Shown here: piece after piece, positions 9,398 through 18,116 of the stretch
Layout: the number at the start of each line of letters is the position of its first letter
How positions within the stretch are numbered: the stretch's first letter is position 1
Assembly (NCBI RefSeq): GCF_008386395.1
Contig: NZ_CP043761.1
Span: 3,534,001-3,598,000 of the forward strand
Reading direction: 5' to 3'
DNA length: 64,000 nucleotides
DNA from: Paenibacillus sp. 37
Lineage (GTDB): Bacteria; Bacillota; Bacilli; Paenibacillales; Paenibacillaceae
Notes under the pieces: model-generated
Told to the model about the DNA's origin: nothing
Seen by the model: the letters and a program-made list of their open reading frames with translations, nothing else
Databases searched by the model: none
Position numbers and translations under genes: made by a program

Positions 9398-10288
9398 TCA
9401 CCCTTTGACGCTACCTAACACCAAACCTTTGGTGAAATATTTCTGTAAAAACGGATACACGAGTAAAATCGGAATGGCACCCAAGAACATCTGAGCGGCG
9501 CGCCCCGTTCTGGCGTTCATCATGGACAACAGCTGAGTATAATCTGAACCAGATTTCAGCATGATTTGCTCAAAACTTTGCAGGAGGGTCTGGAGGTAAC
9601 TTTGTAATGGATAATTGGCTGGATTGTTCATATAGATAATGCCATCGAACCACGAATTCCAGTGGGCAACGATACTGAACAAACCAACCGTAGCGAGAGC
9701 GGGCTTGAGAAGTGGGAGTAGAATACGTAGCAATACCTGTACAGGCCCAGCACCATCGATAATGGCTGATTCTTCAATCTCCTCGGGCAGCCCCCGAATG
9801 AAATTCATGAGGATAATCATACTGAATACGGGGAGGGCGCCAGGCAGGATCAGAGACCAGATGGAATCGATCAGTCCCATTTTGACGACCACGAGATAGG
9901 TTGGAATTAGTCCTCCACTAAATAACATGGTTACGATGAAAAATCCCATATAGATGTTACGCCCCATCAATTTTTGTTTGGATTTGGAGAGGGGATAAGC
10001 CGTGAGTACGATCAGAACCAGATTCACTAACGTTCCGATAACGGTTCGTTGAATGGCTACCCAGAGAGAGGAGAAAAATGATCCTCCAGTTAATGCAAAC
10101 TCATAGGCTTTTGTCGTAAATTCAACAGGCCAGAACGTAACACTGCCTGCAGATACAGCCGCGCTGCTGCTGAATGAAACAGCCAGCAGGTTGATAAACG
10201 GCAGGATACATAGGAGAGAGATTAGGAGCAATATGGTGTAGTTTATAATAAGAAATACACGCCTGCTCATACTTTTATCATAGATCAT
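9398..10288 (-). CDS. Carbohydrate ABC transporter permease, LplC/YtcP-like
   Basis: This 296-residue inner-membrane permease has about six transmembrane helices and the EAA-loop region (EEIEESAIIDGAGPVQVL) that contacts the ATPase. The C terminus PFLQKYFTKGLVLGSVKG is characteristic of the LplC group. It is the last gene of a binding protein, permease, permease operon on the minus strand, with 18 bases between it and the previous gene. The ATPase is not encoded here, as is usual for this group, which share a common MsmX-type ATPase. The ATG at 10288 has AAGGAGGAA upstream. Confidence 0.9.
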   Translation of the reverse strand: MIYDKSMSRRVFLIINYTILLLISLLCILPFINLLAVSFSSSAAVSAGSVTFWPVEFTTKAYEFALTGGSFFSSLWVAIQRTVIGTLVNLVLIVLTAYPLSKSKQKLMGRNIYMGFFIVTMLFSGGLIPTYLVVVKMGLIDSIWSLILPGALPVFSMIILMNFIRGLPEEIEESAIIDGAGPVQVLLRILLPLLKPALATVGLFSIVAHWNSWFDGIIYMNNPANYPLQSYLQTLLQSFEQIMLKSGSDYTQLLSMMNARTGRAAQMFLGAIPILLVYPFLQKYFTKGLVLGSVKG

Positions 10289-10306
10289 AATGTAAGTTCC
10301 TCCTTC

Positions 10307-11197
10307 TTAGAAGATACGATAGCCAGCCACCCTGTAAGCCAGGATGTATGATACAGCAACGAGAACACTGGAAATGATGGATTTGAATAACCCGACAGCG
10401 GTACCAATCGAATACTGTGCCTGTTGGATTCCTAAACGGTAGACATAGGTATCAATAATATCACCGGTCTGATAGACAACAGGGGAGTAGAGATTATAGA
10501 TCTGGTCAAAGCCAGCATTGAGTACGTTACCAAGCGATAATACGGTCATTAAAACAATGGTTGGCATGAGAAGAGGTAACGTAATGTAGATGGTTTGTTT
10601 CCACCGTTTCGCTCCGTCGATCACCGCGGCTTCGTAAAGTCCCGGATCAATACTGGTCAGGGCTGCCAAATAAACAACCGTGCCAAACCCGAAACCTTTC
10701 CATATGTCACTCACAATCATCGTCCAAGGAAAAATAGAAGGTGTGCCAAGAAAGGAGATTGGTGCAATCCCAAATACACTTAGAAATGTATTGATAATGC
10801 CGTCGGAGCTAAGGATATCCAGCATGATGCCGGCCATAATGACCCAAGAGAGGAAGTTCGGAATGTAGACTAGTGTTTGAAATGTACGTTTGATTCCACT
10901 GTGTAGTACCTCGTTGAGCAGTAATGCGAAAATTACGGGCACGATTATACCACCGATAATTTTAAAGACAGACATGTATAATGTATTCCAGATCGTTCTT
11001 ACAAAGTTCGGCTGATTAAATATGTGGGTAAAGTTATCCCATCCTACCCATGGCGAGTTGAAGCCGAGGCCCGGATTGTACTTCTGAAACGCAATAATAA
11101 GTCCGTAGAATGGGATGTAACTAAAGATGAAGACCAAGACCAGGCTTGGTATCAACATGAGATGGTAAGCTCGCTGTTGCTTCCATTTTCTCAGCAT
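10307..11197 (-). CDS. Carbohydrate ABC transporter permease, LplB-like
   Basis: This 296-residue permease opens with a short basic stretch (MLRKWKQQRAYHLMLIPS), followed by six hydrophobic helices. The EAA loop reads DPGLYEAAVIDGAKRWKQ. It is typical of the LplB partner of LplC-like permeases that import oligosaccharides. GGAGGAATACGA precedes the ATG. A hairpin at 11240-11275 separates it from the binding-protein gene, which may set the ratio of binding protein to permease. Confidence 0.9.
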   Translation of the reverse strand: MLRKWKQQRAYHLMLIPSLVLVFIFSYIPFYGLIIAFQKYNPGLGFNSPWVGWDNFTHIFNQPNFVRTIWNTLYMSVFKIIGGIIVPVIFALLLNEVLHSGIKRTFQTLVYIPNFLSWVIMAGIMLDILSSDGIINTFLSVFGIAPISFLGTPSIFPWTMIVSDIWKGFGFGTVVYLAALTSIDPGLYEAAVIDGAKRWKQTIYITLPLLMPTIVLMTVLSLGNVLNAGFDQIYNLYSPVVYQTGDIIDTYVYRLGIQQAQYSIGTAVGLFKSIISSVLVAVSYILAYRVAGYRIF

Positions 11198-11239
11198 TCG
11201 TATTCCTCCGTTCTTGGCGCGATAAAATTGTAACCGCTG

Positions 11240-11275
11240 CCAAGAAGAGACGAGAACATTCCCATCCCTTCTTGG
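11240..11275 (-). promoter_or_regulatory. Hairpin between binding-protein and permease genes
   Basis: Perfect 8-bp arms (CCAAGAAG / CTTCTTGG) around a 20-base loop, placed after the binding-protein stop codon and before the permease ribosome site, without a strong T-run. This fits an mRNA-stabilising or partial attenuation hairpin rather than a full terminator. Confidence 0.5.
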
Positions 11276-11286
11276 TAACAGACTTT

Positions 11287-12888
11287 TTATTTTCCGTATG
11301 CCTCATTGACGGCCTGGGTTGCGTCATCACCTCCGGCTGCTCGCCAGTTCTGGACAATTACATCGAAATAATCGATACTTTCGCTACCCATAATGATCTT
11401 GGTGAAGCCCTCCGTCAGGATATCATCCAAGGTTGTTCCATAGCTTGACAGGATCTCTGGTGTAACACCCCATAAGGCTGTCTTCGTATAGTTTTCGCTG
11501 TCGAGTACTTTTTTGGCAAGTCCATACGCATTTTTGGGAGCCCCTTGTTGCAAATAATCACCAACTGCTCCTGGGGTGGCGTTCTCCATGAATTCAACAC
11601 TGTTATTATATTTTTGCCACATACCCGAAGTCGTAAGTCCACTGGTATCCTTGGATTGAAGGGCAGCGGAGACCGCCTCAAATTGCTCGTAATCGGAATT
11701 CGGATTAAGTACACGGAACGCTCCAACAACATGGGCAATATCGTTATCCAGCAAAGCAGATAGCGTTTCTGTCGATTCCTTGCCATTGCCCTCATCCACG
11801 ATATAAGCATAGTCGTTCAAAATCTGGATCACTTTCTCGGGGTTCTTGAATCCCTTCTTCATGACAATATAATTGTTGTTGGCGAAAAAGATGGATTGTT
11901 TGGCTTCCTTCCCATCGACGGTAGGAATGATATAAGGATAGAAGATAGCGTCTTTACCCAAGTTGGATACCGTATCGACACCTGGATTATAACCCCACCA
12001 TTGGTAATAAGGCTGCATGCCCACTTTGCCGGCGACAATGTCCGCGTTCATCGCATTAAAGTCTTTGATTGCAAATTCCGGATCAATGATGCCTCGCTTG
12101 TACCATTCTGACCACTCAGCCAGCGCATCTTTCATCTCAGGCTGCACGGAGCCGTACACGAGTTTTCCAGTGCTATCCTCCATCCACATATCCGGATGCG
12201 CATTCCATGCAATGGCCAGAAGGTTGAGGTAATCCAACGATTGGTCTACCGCTATACCATAACCACCGTGCTTTTCCATGAATTTTAGTGCAATATTCTT
12301 GATGTCTTCCACAGATTTCGGATCTTGGACACCCAATTCTTCTTTCCAGTCGTTCCGGATCCAGATGAAGTCTGGTTGTTCAATTAATCCCCAGTGCATC
12401 TGTGGTATTCCGTACAGCTTACCGTCCTTCTTTCCAGACTCGTAACTGTCCGCATCTGCTTCCATGTAACCTTTGAGGCGATCTGAAGCGTGTTGATCAA
12501 AGACCTCGGAAAGGTCCATGACCATATCTGCTTCGACTAACTGTCTCAGTTGTGATGGATTAACTCTGAATACGTCAGGAAGATCGTTCGATGCGATAGC
12601 CAAATTGAGTTTTGTATCGTACTCATCGCTGACCCAGTCTGTTTTGACATCAATATTAAACTTCTCTTTGTATCGCTTAATCCATACATTGTTGGTGATA
12701 TCATCGCCCTTTGGATATTTTGCAGAAGAGTATTCTGATGTTACGGTATGAATGGTTGTCGTTCCAGCCTTGTTGGAATCCGTGTCCGTCGTTGAACCTT
12801 TATCAGCACCGCTTCCATTGCTACAGGCTGCGAGTAATAAGGTTGACATGCACACAGACAAGACTAGAGCTTTCGTTTTCTTGTTCAT
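11287..12888 (-). CDS. Extracellular sugar-binding lipoprotein (LplA-like)
   Basis: This 533-residue protein has a lipoprotein signal (KALVLSVCMSTLLLAACSNG, lipid-attached Cys in LLAAC) followed by a Ser/Thr/Asp-rich linker. The mature part is a large two-lobed solute-binding fold of the family-1 type (IKRYKEKFNIDVKTDWV, DLPDVFRVNPSQLRQLVEAD, KLYGIPQMHWGL). It should capture an oligosaccharide outside the membrane and pass it to the two permeases encoded downstream. The ATG has GGGGGAAAAG before it. A possible CcpA site lies about 28 bases upstream. The YesM/YesN-type pair encoded convergently is the likely regulator. Confidence 0.9.
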   Translation of the reverse strand: MNKKTKALVLSVCMSTLLLAACSNGSGADKGSTTDTDSNKAGTTTIHTVTSEYSSAKYPKGDDITNNVWIKRYKEKFNIDVKTDWVSDEYDTKLNLAIASNDLPDVFRVNPSQLRQLVEADMVMDLSEVFDQHASDRLKGYMEADADSYESGKKDGKLYGIPQMHWGLIEQPDFIWIRNDWKEELGVQDPKSVEDIKNIALKFMEKHGGYGIAVDQSLDYLNLLAIAWNAHPDMWMEDSTGKLVYGSVQPEMKDALAEWSEWYKRGIIDPEFAIKDFNAMNADIVAGKVGMQPYYQWWGYNPGVDTVSNLGKDAIFYPYIIPTVDGKEAKQSIFFANNNYIVMKKGFKNPEKVIQILNDYAYIVDEGNGKESTETLSALLDNDIAHVVGAFRVLNPNSDYEQFEAVSAALQSKDTSGLTTSGMWQKYNNSVEFMENATPGAVGDYLQQGAPKNAYGLAKKVLDSENYTKTALWGVTPEILSSYGTTLDDILTEGFTKIIMGSESIDYFDVIVQNWRAAGGDDATQAVNEAYGK

Positions 12889-12915
12889 TTCTTTTCCCCC
12901 TTATCAGTCGTATTT

Positions 12916-12929
12916 CAATAGCGCTTTCT
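12916..12929 (-). promoter_or_regulatory. Weak candidate CcpA (cre) site
   Basis: AGAAAGCGCTATTG on the minus strand matches the cre consensus TGWAANCGNTNWCA at 11 of 14 positions and lies just upstream of the binding-protein start. Its central AAAGCGCT core is right but the ends are poor. Confidence 0.3.
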
Positions 12930-13074
12930 TGAAAATATTCTAAACGAGAAAGGGGGAATGTGATATAAAGGTTATTGACGAGAACCGATATCTTTTTTTA
13001 CTTTTGAGTTGTAGCGGAGAAAGGATAAATGAGCTTTGTGCACTTTTTTTACTTTGTGCTCCTTCTTTTTTTAC

Positions 13075-14085
13075 TCATGCCTCCAAAAATTGCTTTAGAT
13101 GACGATCGATAACGAGTGAATTCTCTTCGTTTGCTCCGATTCCAAAGCAGTGTCCCCACTTGGACTGTATAGGTTGATACACAGCGTTTGGCATATGTTG
13201 AACATCATACGCACTGTCTTCTGGCGTGAAAAACAAGTCACTTGATCCTGGCATAACGAGTGCAGGAGAGGTGATCTTGCTTAACGCCTGTTCGAAGTTG
13301 CCGTCATCTATGGGATTATCGCTAATGTCTCCATATATTCCTGTACGTAGCATGGTAATCAAATCGTTAGCATCGAAGGGAAGAAATACTTGATCCCAGT
13401 AATCTTCTACATAAGATTGCAAGGAGTCGTAACCCTCAGATTGATACAATTTCTCCAAATAGTACGCCTGCGAAAACCCCCATGGAGCATACGCTCTTCC
13501 CATCGCTGCGAGACCGGCAACCGGAGGGCGTTCATATCTACCATTTTTATAATTCGAATCTGCCTGTAACGCCGCGATCATTGCTTCGAATACCAACTGT
13601 GTATGGGGTCTGCTCTTTGCCGTTCCGCCAAAGGGGGCAATACGCTCGACCATCTCAGGATAACTGGTTCCCCATTGATAAACCTGCATGGCTCCCAGAG
13701 ACCAGCCCACAACAAGTTTGATTTTGGAGATCCCGAATTTTTGAGTGATGAGTTGATGCTGGGCATGCACATTGTCATACATGGAGATGAGAGGAAAGTT
13801 GTTCTTATCATATGGGGCAGGGGTATTACTTGGAGAAGACGATAACCCGTTACCCAACATATTGGGCACCACGATAAAATAACGACTGGGGTCCAGTGCC
13901 TTGTCTGTTCCAATTAACCATTCATTATCTGTGTGAATTCCAGCAAACCATGTTGGGACAACAATAACATTGTCCTTTGCCGCATTTAAGTTTCCATAGG
14001 TCTTGTAAGCGATAAAGGCTTGAGGGAGCTGTTGTCCCGATTGAAGTAATGTATCTCCAAGGTTATATGTTTCATAATCGTTCAT
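13075..14085 (-). CDS. Alpha/beta hydrolase of the homoserine O-acetyltransferase (MetX)-like superfamily
   Basis: This 336-residue protein has an alpha/beta hydrolase fold. The nucleophile elbow is GWSLGAMQ (Ser), the acid is probably in GSSDLFF, and the His in KWGHCFG. The overall layout (NLNAAKDNVIVVPTWFAG, DPSRYFIVVPNMLGNG) resembles MetX-like acyltransferases, but several proteins of this subfamily are not methionine enzymes. The ATG at 14085 is chosen because AAGGAG lies 9 bases before it; an in-frame TTG at 14106 lies upstream of that site. It is divergent from a LysR regulator, which probably controls it. The substrate is unknown. Confidence 0.75.
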   Translation of the reverse strand: MNDYETYNLGDTLLQSGQQLPQAFIAYKTYGNLNAAKDNVIVVPTWFAGIHTDNEWLIGTDKALDPSRYFIVVPNMLGNGLSSSPSNTPAPYDKNNFPLISMYDNVHAQHQLITQKFGISKIKLVVGWSLGAMQVYQWGTSYPEMVERIAPFGGTAKSRPHTQLVFEAMIAALQADSNYKNGRYERPPVAGLAAMGRAYAPWGFSQAYYLEKLYQSEGYDSLQSYVEDYWDQVFLPFDANDLITMLRTGIYGDISDNPIDDGNFEQALSKITSPALVMPGSSDLFFTPEDSAYDVQHMPNAVYQPIQSKWGHCFGIGANEENSLVIDRHLKQFLEA

Positions 14086-14208
14086 AGATTGATTCTCCTT
14101 ATACAATAGTAATAACTTGATTTCACTCTACAATACGTCTATTATCAATTCAACGAAACGTTATCGAACATATCATTCATTTATTTTGAACTAGGAGGTG
14201 CCTGACTC

Positions 14209-15093
14209 ATGGAAATACGCCAGCTAAAAACCTTTTGGACACTTGCATCGACCTGCAGCTTTAGTCAAACTGCTGAATTATTGAGCTATGTACCGTCTAC
14301 CATAACCATGCAAATCAAATCGCTGGAAGAAGAGCTCGGTGTGAAATTGCTGGATCGACTAGGAAAAAAGGTCGTGTTAACGGATGCTGGTCAACAGTTT
14401 CTGCCGTACGCCACTAAGATATTAAACGATGTAGAGGAAGCAAAGTGCATATCCAGTCAGCACGGAGAATTGGCGGGGACGGTTGTGATCGGAGCAGACG
14501 AAGTGCTGTGTGCATATCTTCTTCCAGCCTTGTTCAAACGCTTCCGAGCGGACTATCCTGGTGTGCGGTTATTGTTCCGCCCCTTGTCTGGGCAAGAGCT
14601 TAAATCGAGTCTGAGAGAAGGGCATACCGATGTCGTTTTTGTATTGGATGAGCCCGTTGGTGCCAAAGATCTTCATTCAGAGTTTTTAAAGGATGAGACC
14701 TTTCAAATGGTGGTTTCTCCCGATCATATGTTAGCATCGCGTTCCGCGTTAGTTATCGATGACTTCCACAAGCAGCATTTTTTGCTGACCGAAAAGAACT
14801 GTTCGTATCGCACTCATTTTGACCAATCCATAACGAAGAAAGGTGCAGATGCTCTGACAGAGCTGGAGTTTCATAGTGTAGAAGCCATTAAACAATGTGT
14901 TGTGGCTGGTCTGGGGATCGCTTTATTACCTGAGATGGCGTTGAAGAAAGAGTTGAGCGAAGGGGAAGTGGTTGCTCTGCCGTGGGATTTATCAGATGTA
15001 TCCTTTTCTGCGCAAATGCTCTGGCATCGGGAAAAATGGATCTCTCCGTCCATGGCTGCTTTCATGGAGGTCGCCAAGAGTGAGTTGATTTGA
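14209..15093 (+). CDS. LysR family transcriptional regulator
   Basis: This 294-residue protein has an N-terminal winged helix (MEIRQLKTFWTLASTCSFSQ, then TAELLSYVPSTITMQIKSLE) and a periplasmic-binding-like effector domain (TVVIGADEVLCAYLLPALF, GLGIALLPEMAL). TAGGAGGTG precedes the ATG. It is transcribed away from the MetX-like hydrolase gene, so it may regulate that gene from the shared 123-base spacer, which includes an AACG-AAA-CGTT dyad near 14152. The effector is unknown. Confidence 0.88.
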   Translation: MEIRQLKTFWTLASTCSFSQTAELLSYVPSTITMQIKSLEEELGVKLLDRLGKKVVLTDAGQQFLPYATKILNDVEEAKCISSQHGELAGTVVIGADEVLCAYLLPALFKRFRADYPGVRLLFRPLSGQELKSSLREGHTDVVFVLDEPVGAKDLHSEFLKDETFQMVVSPDHMLASRSALVIDDFHKQHFLLTEKNCSYRTHFDQSITKKGADALTELEFHSVEAIKQCVVAGLGIALLPEMALKKELSEGEVVALPWDLSDVSFSAQMLWHREKWISPSMAAFMEVAKSELI

Positions 15094-15159
15094 TTGTTCA
15101 GAATTTGTTTAGATGTATGTGTTAAAATATTCTTCACAGACATATATGGGGGATTAGCA

Positions 15160-15624
15160 ATGGAGAGAAAGATTAGAAATTCTGCAAAAGCATTGATCAT
15201 TAAAGACGGGAGAATGCTTGCAATGAAGCAGGATGATCATGATGAAGTGATCTATATCCTGCCTGGTGGGAGCCAGAATGCAGGTGAAACGCTGACCGAT
15301 GCTGTGAAGCGTGAAGTTGCGGAAGAAATCGGAATAGATGTAGAACCGTTATCACTGGAATTTGTCATTGAGGGTGTATACGGTGAAGCTCTTCATCGTG
15401 TAGATTTTGTTTTTTTATGCGAGTACATAGGTTTGGTGGACCAAGATAGTTCTATTCTGCCAAGTGACGAAAACCAGGTGGAATATGTGTGGCTCGAAAT
15501 TAAAAATATAAACGAACTACCTTTATTTCCTTCAAAATTACGAAAGCAGATCATTAGATTGGTTGAGGGAGAAAAAACGATTATGTATTTAGGAAATGAG
15601 GAAGATGACGACCTGAATAGTTAG
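15160..15624 (+). CDS. Nudix hydrolase
   Basis: This 154-residue protein carries a full Nudix box: Gly, five residues, Glu, seven residues, then REVAEEIGI, around residues 38-60. Nudix enzymes hydrolyse nucleoside diphosphates linked to another group and need Mg. The start at 15160 is set by GGGGGATT 5-10 bases upstream; an upstream in-frame ATG at 15094 lacks a ribosome site. It lies 66 bases after the LysR gene and ends before a strong terminator at 15671. The substrate cannot be predicted. Confidence 0.85.
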   Translation: MERKIRNSAKALIIKDGRMLAMKQDDHDEVIYILPGGSQNAGETLTDAVKREVAEEIGIDVEPLSLEFVIEGVYGEALHRVDFVFLCEYIGLVDQDSSILPSDENQVEYVWLEIKNINELPLFPSKLRKQIIRLVEGEKTIMYLGNEEDDDLNS

Positions 15625-15670
15625 ATATGTACATGTCGTAAACAAGCGGCTGTCTTGTATTTATAAAGGA

Positions 15671-15715
15671 AAGGCTATTTCAAAGGACGTGATGGTCCAG
15701 TGAAATAGCCTTTTT
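15671..15715 (+). terminator. Terminator after the Nudix gene
   Basis: AAGGCTATTTCA / TGAAATAGCCTT arms, an inner GGAC/GTCC pairing and a run of five T on the plus strand. Confidence 0.85.
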
Positions 15716-15787
15716 GCCGTTGAACAAAGGTGTACAGGGCGATTAGAAAATGAACATCTATGCTGAGGTGTTACAGTAGGCCAAATG

Positions 15788-16135
15788 TTATTTTTCTTGT
15801 TCCTTCACGCCTGCTGTCATATTTTTCTGACCCCAGATTACCATGGATTCAATTAATGGAACCAATTCCTTGCCTGATTCTGTGAGCGAATACTCCACTC
15901 TCGGTGGCACCTCGTTATATTGCTCCCGATGCACGATGCCGGAATGAATCAAATCCTTCAAACAGTTCGTTAGCATCGTTCCGGTAATGCCGGGCAGTCT
16001 TCTTTTTAATTCATTGTAACGTATACAGTCATTTTCACTAAGGATTGCCAGGATCGGAAGATTCCACTTGCCTCCAATGACCTGAAATGCATAAGTCGCT
16101 GGACATAACTGATCGAAATTAAACTCGTATTTCAC
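15788..16135 (-). CDS. HxlR family transcriptional regulator
   Basis: This 115-residue winged-helix protein starts at GTG 16135 with GGAGGG six bases upstream. It shows the HxlR signature: a Cys near residue 11 (DQLCPATYAFQVIGGKWNLP), then RYNELKRRLPGITGTMLTNC and the wing (REQYNEVPPRVEYSLTESG). Several HxlR members (YodB, CatR, HypR) sense electrophiles or disulfide stress through an N-terminal Cys. It is divergent from an SpxH/DsbA-family gene, with a palindromic operator between them, so it probably represses itself and that neighbour. Confidence 0.88.
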   Translation of the reverse strand: MKYEFNFDQLCPATYAFQVIGGKWNLPILAILSENDCIRYNELKRRLPGITGTMLTNCLKDLIHSGIVHREQYNEVPPRVEYSLTESGKELVPLIESMVIWGQKNMTAGVKEQEK

Positions 16136-16149
16136 TTGATACCCTCCAA

Positions 16150-16169
16150 TAGTATACTTTTTGATACTA
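16150..16169. promoter_or_regulatory. Palindromic operator in the HxlR / SpxH-like spacer
   Basis: TAGTAT and ATACTA form a perfect 6-bp dyad separated by 8 bases, placed 15 bases before the regulator start. The size and AT-rich dyad resemble HxlR/YodB-type operators. Confidence 0.55.
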
Positions 16170-16269
16170 AGTCAGAAAAAGAATCGTACTTGTTCAAAAG
16201 ATTGTAAACATTATAATCAAACTAATACGAGAAAATCAATTCATAAGACAATATAAAGGCGGGATTAAC

Positions 16270-17184
16270 GTGAGTAACGAATCAATGATGTGTGATCTGG
16301 AAACAGGCGTATGTGGTGTGAATGAGGAAGAGGCGATGCAAGAAATCAATCTGAATCACGTTGAGAAACGGATAACTCTTTATTACGCAACAGATCCGAT
16401 CTGCTCTCACTGCTGGGCGCTTGAGCCTGTGCTTCATCGGTTTATTGAGGAATACGGTCATTATTTTACGCTGCAAATTAAAATGGGTGGGCTACTGGCT
16501 AACTGGAATGGTTTCTCGGATGGCGCTAACGGGATTCAGAAACCTTCGGACGTTGCAGCGCATTGGAAGGAAGTGGGTGAACATTCACGCATGCCCATCG
16601 ACGGTTCCTTATGGCATGATAATCCAATACTTTCTTCTTATCCGCCATCTCGCGTATTTAAAGTCATTCAGAGTACACATCCTGGTAAAGAACATGAGTT
16701 TTTAAGACGTGCACGTGAAGCCGTGTTTGCATTCAATCGAAATATTGGAGAAGATGATGTGCTGACGGATATCGTCAATCAACTGGGCTTGAATGGAAAA
16801 GAAGTGGTTGAGGCGGCTGCACAGCAATCGGCACAAGATTTATTAGAGGAAGACTTTGAGCGTGTTGCTAGTTTGGGAGTTAGAGGTTTCCCATCCATTA
16901 TCATTGTAAATGAAGAGAACCATGGTATGAAAATTGTCGGAGCGCGCTCTCTTGAAACATATGTGCAAGCACTTCAGCAGGTGTTGGGTGGTGATCTGAA
17001 ACCAAAACAGATAACCTCGTTGGAGCAGAAAATCAATGAGGGACACCTTCTTTTCTCTAGAGAACTGGAGGTCATGTACAATATCGAAAAGAGTGATGTT
17101 GAATCTTATGTGGAATCTGAATTGGCAGAGCACACATATCGTAAGGGACATATTTTGAATGAGATGTATATTGAGCATATCTGA
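16270..17184 (+). CDS. DsbA/FrnE-like thioredoxin-fold protein, SpxH (YjbH) family
   Basis: This 304-residue protein has an N-terminal Cys pair (MCDLETGVCG), then a thioredoxin-like beta strand and redox motif CSHC (DPICSHCWALEPVLHR) near residues 45-52, an inserted helical domain, and a cis-Pro region (VRGFPSIIIVNEE). Members of this group include SpxH, which delivers the stress regulator Spx to ClpXP, and other cytoplasmic thiol oxidoreductases. There is no signal peptide. The start is GTG 16270 with AAGGCGGG six bases upstream. Its divergent HxlR neighbour suggests induction by thiol or electrophile stress. Confidence 0.78.
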   Translation: MSNESMMCDLETGVCGVNEEEAMQEINLNHVEKRITLYYATDPICSHCWALEPVLHRFIEEYGHYFTLQIKMGGLLANWNGFSDGANGIQKPSDVAAHWKEVGEHSRMPIDGSLWHDNPILSSYPPSRVFKVIQSTHPGKEHEFLRRAREAVFAFNRNIGEDDVLTDIVNQLGLNGKEVVEAAAQQSAQDLLEEDFERVASLGVRGFPSIIIVNEENHGMKIVGARSLETYVQALQQVLGGDLKPKQITSLEQKINEGHLLFSRELEVMYNIEKSDVESYVESELAEHTYRKGHILNEMYIEHI

Positions 17185-17315
17185 GGGAAAACAAGAAATC
17201 TGTAATTGCACGGCGGAATCTTCCTGCTATCGGCACACGGATGTGTTATTCGCACAGGCAAGTCGTCCACCCATTGCGTAGACTGAAGTAGATCAAGTCA
17301 AGTGAGGTGAATTCC

Positions 17316-17888
17316 ATGGCTAAAACCAGTGAAATACACGTCCGGGTGAAACGGCTCAAGGATCGCCCAGTCTGCGTGACTCTTCATAATGGCGAGACGT
17401 ACGTCGGGTACATCTCTGGCGTTAACAGCGAAGGCGTAGTGCTTACCGGGGGCGGAAAGCTTACTCAGGCCGCAATCACAGCACCCTCATCTGAAGGCAG
17501 TGCTCGCAAAACCAAACCTAAAGCAGGGGCTACGAGAAAAACAGCATCCTCTCGAAACCGTAAACGGGTGAACAGCACACGTAAGTCTCAAGTACGATCC
17601 CGGTCGATGTCTCGCTCAACGTCTAGGCAAGCCCAGGTATCATCTTTCATGCCTATGTTAGGCTCATTGTTAGGTGGCTTTGGCGGTGCAGGCTCGATTG
17701 GAGGTATGTTAGGCGGGGGTATGCGGTTGTTTGGCATGATCCAGCGGTTTACACCTGTGGTCAAAATGGGGTATGGCATGATTAAGCAGATTCAGCCATT
17801 TATGGGGGCAGTTCAAGGGCTGATGACTCCAGCAAGCCAAGCAGCTCAGGCTGAAACTGAAGGTGAAGAGGAAGCACAACAAGGATAA
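17316..17888 (+). CDS. Sm-like domain protein with Ser/Arg-rich linker and Gly/Met-rich tail
   Basis: I do not recognise this 190-residue protein as a named family. Residues 1-50 look like a small Sm/LSm-type beta barrel (VKRLKDRPVCVTLHNGETY followed by VGYISGV and VLTGG). Residues 55-105 are a very basic, Ser/Arg/Thr-rich low-complexity linker (RKTASSRNRKRVNSTRKSQV). Residues 108-175 are Gly/Met-rich and hydrophobic (MLGSLLGGFGGAGSIGGMLG). The tail is acidic (TEGEEEAQQG). GAGGTGA lies about six bases before the ATG at 17316. One guess is a spore-surface or nucleic-acid-associated protein; neither is shown by the sequence. Confidence 0.6.
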   Translation: MAKTSEIHVRVKRLKDRPVCVTLHNGETYVGYISGVNSEGVVLTGGGKLTQAAITAPSSEGSARKTKPKAGATRKTASSRNRKRVNSTRKSQVRSRSMSRSTSRQAQVSSFMPMLGSLLGGFGGAGSIGGMLGGGMRLFGMIQRFTPVVKMGYGMIKQIQPFMGAVQGLMTPASQAAQAETEGEEEAQQG

Positions 17889-18023
17889 TACTTGAAATGA
17901 AAATCGTGAAATAGAACACAACCTTCGTTGCATTTGGGAAGGAAGAATTGCTAGTATGTTGGGTGATCTGATCTCTTTCTGATCTGTTTTGTTCCTTATC
18001 TTTCCCGCTAGATGCTTAACTGC

Positions 18024-18065
18024 AAGCTGCTCTCCGGACGAAAAACGGAGGGTGGCTTATTTTCT
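18024..18065 (+). terminator. Terminator-like hairpin after the Sm-like gene
   Basis: Arms AAGCTGCTCTCCG and CGGAGGGTGGCTT pair at 10 Watson-Crick plus two G-U positions around GACGAAAAA, followed by TATTTTCTTAT. Confidence 0.55.
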
Positions 18066-18116
18066 TATGCTGTATATGAGGTTCAAACCAGCTCAATATA
18101 GCATGCTTGCTCAGCG

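Noticed and set aside
12990..13074. Three T-runs (each TTTTTTTAC) before the binding-protein promoter as terminators or a repeat array
   Set aside because: No convincing stem precedes any of them on either strand and the spacing is irregular; probably simple AT-rich spacer.
13075..14085. Homoserine O-acetyltransferase (metX) as a firm name
   Set aside because: The fold matches, but there is no methionine gene nearby and MetX-like hydrolases include other activities, so only the superfamily is called.
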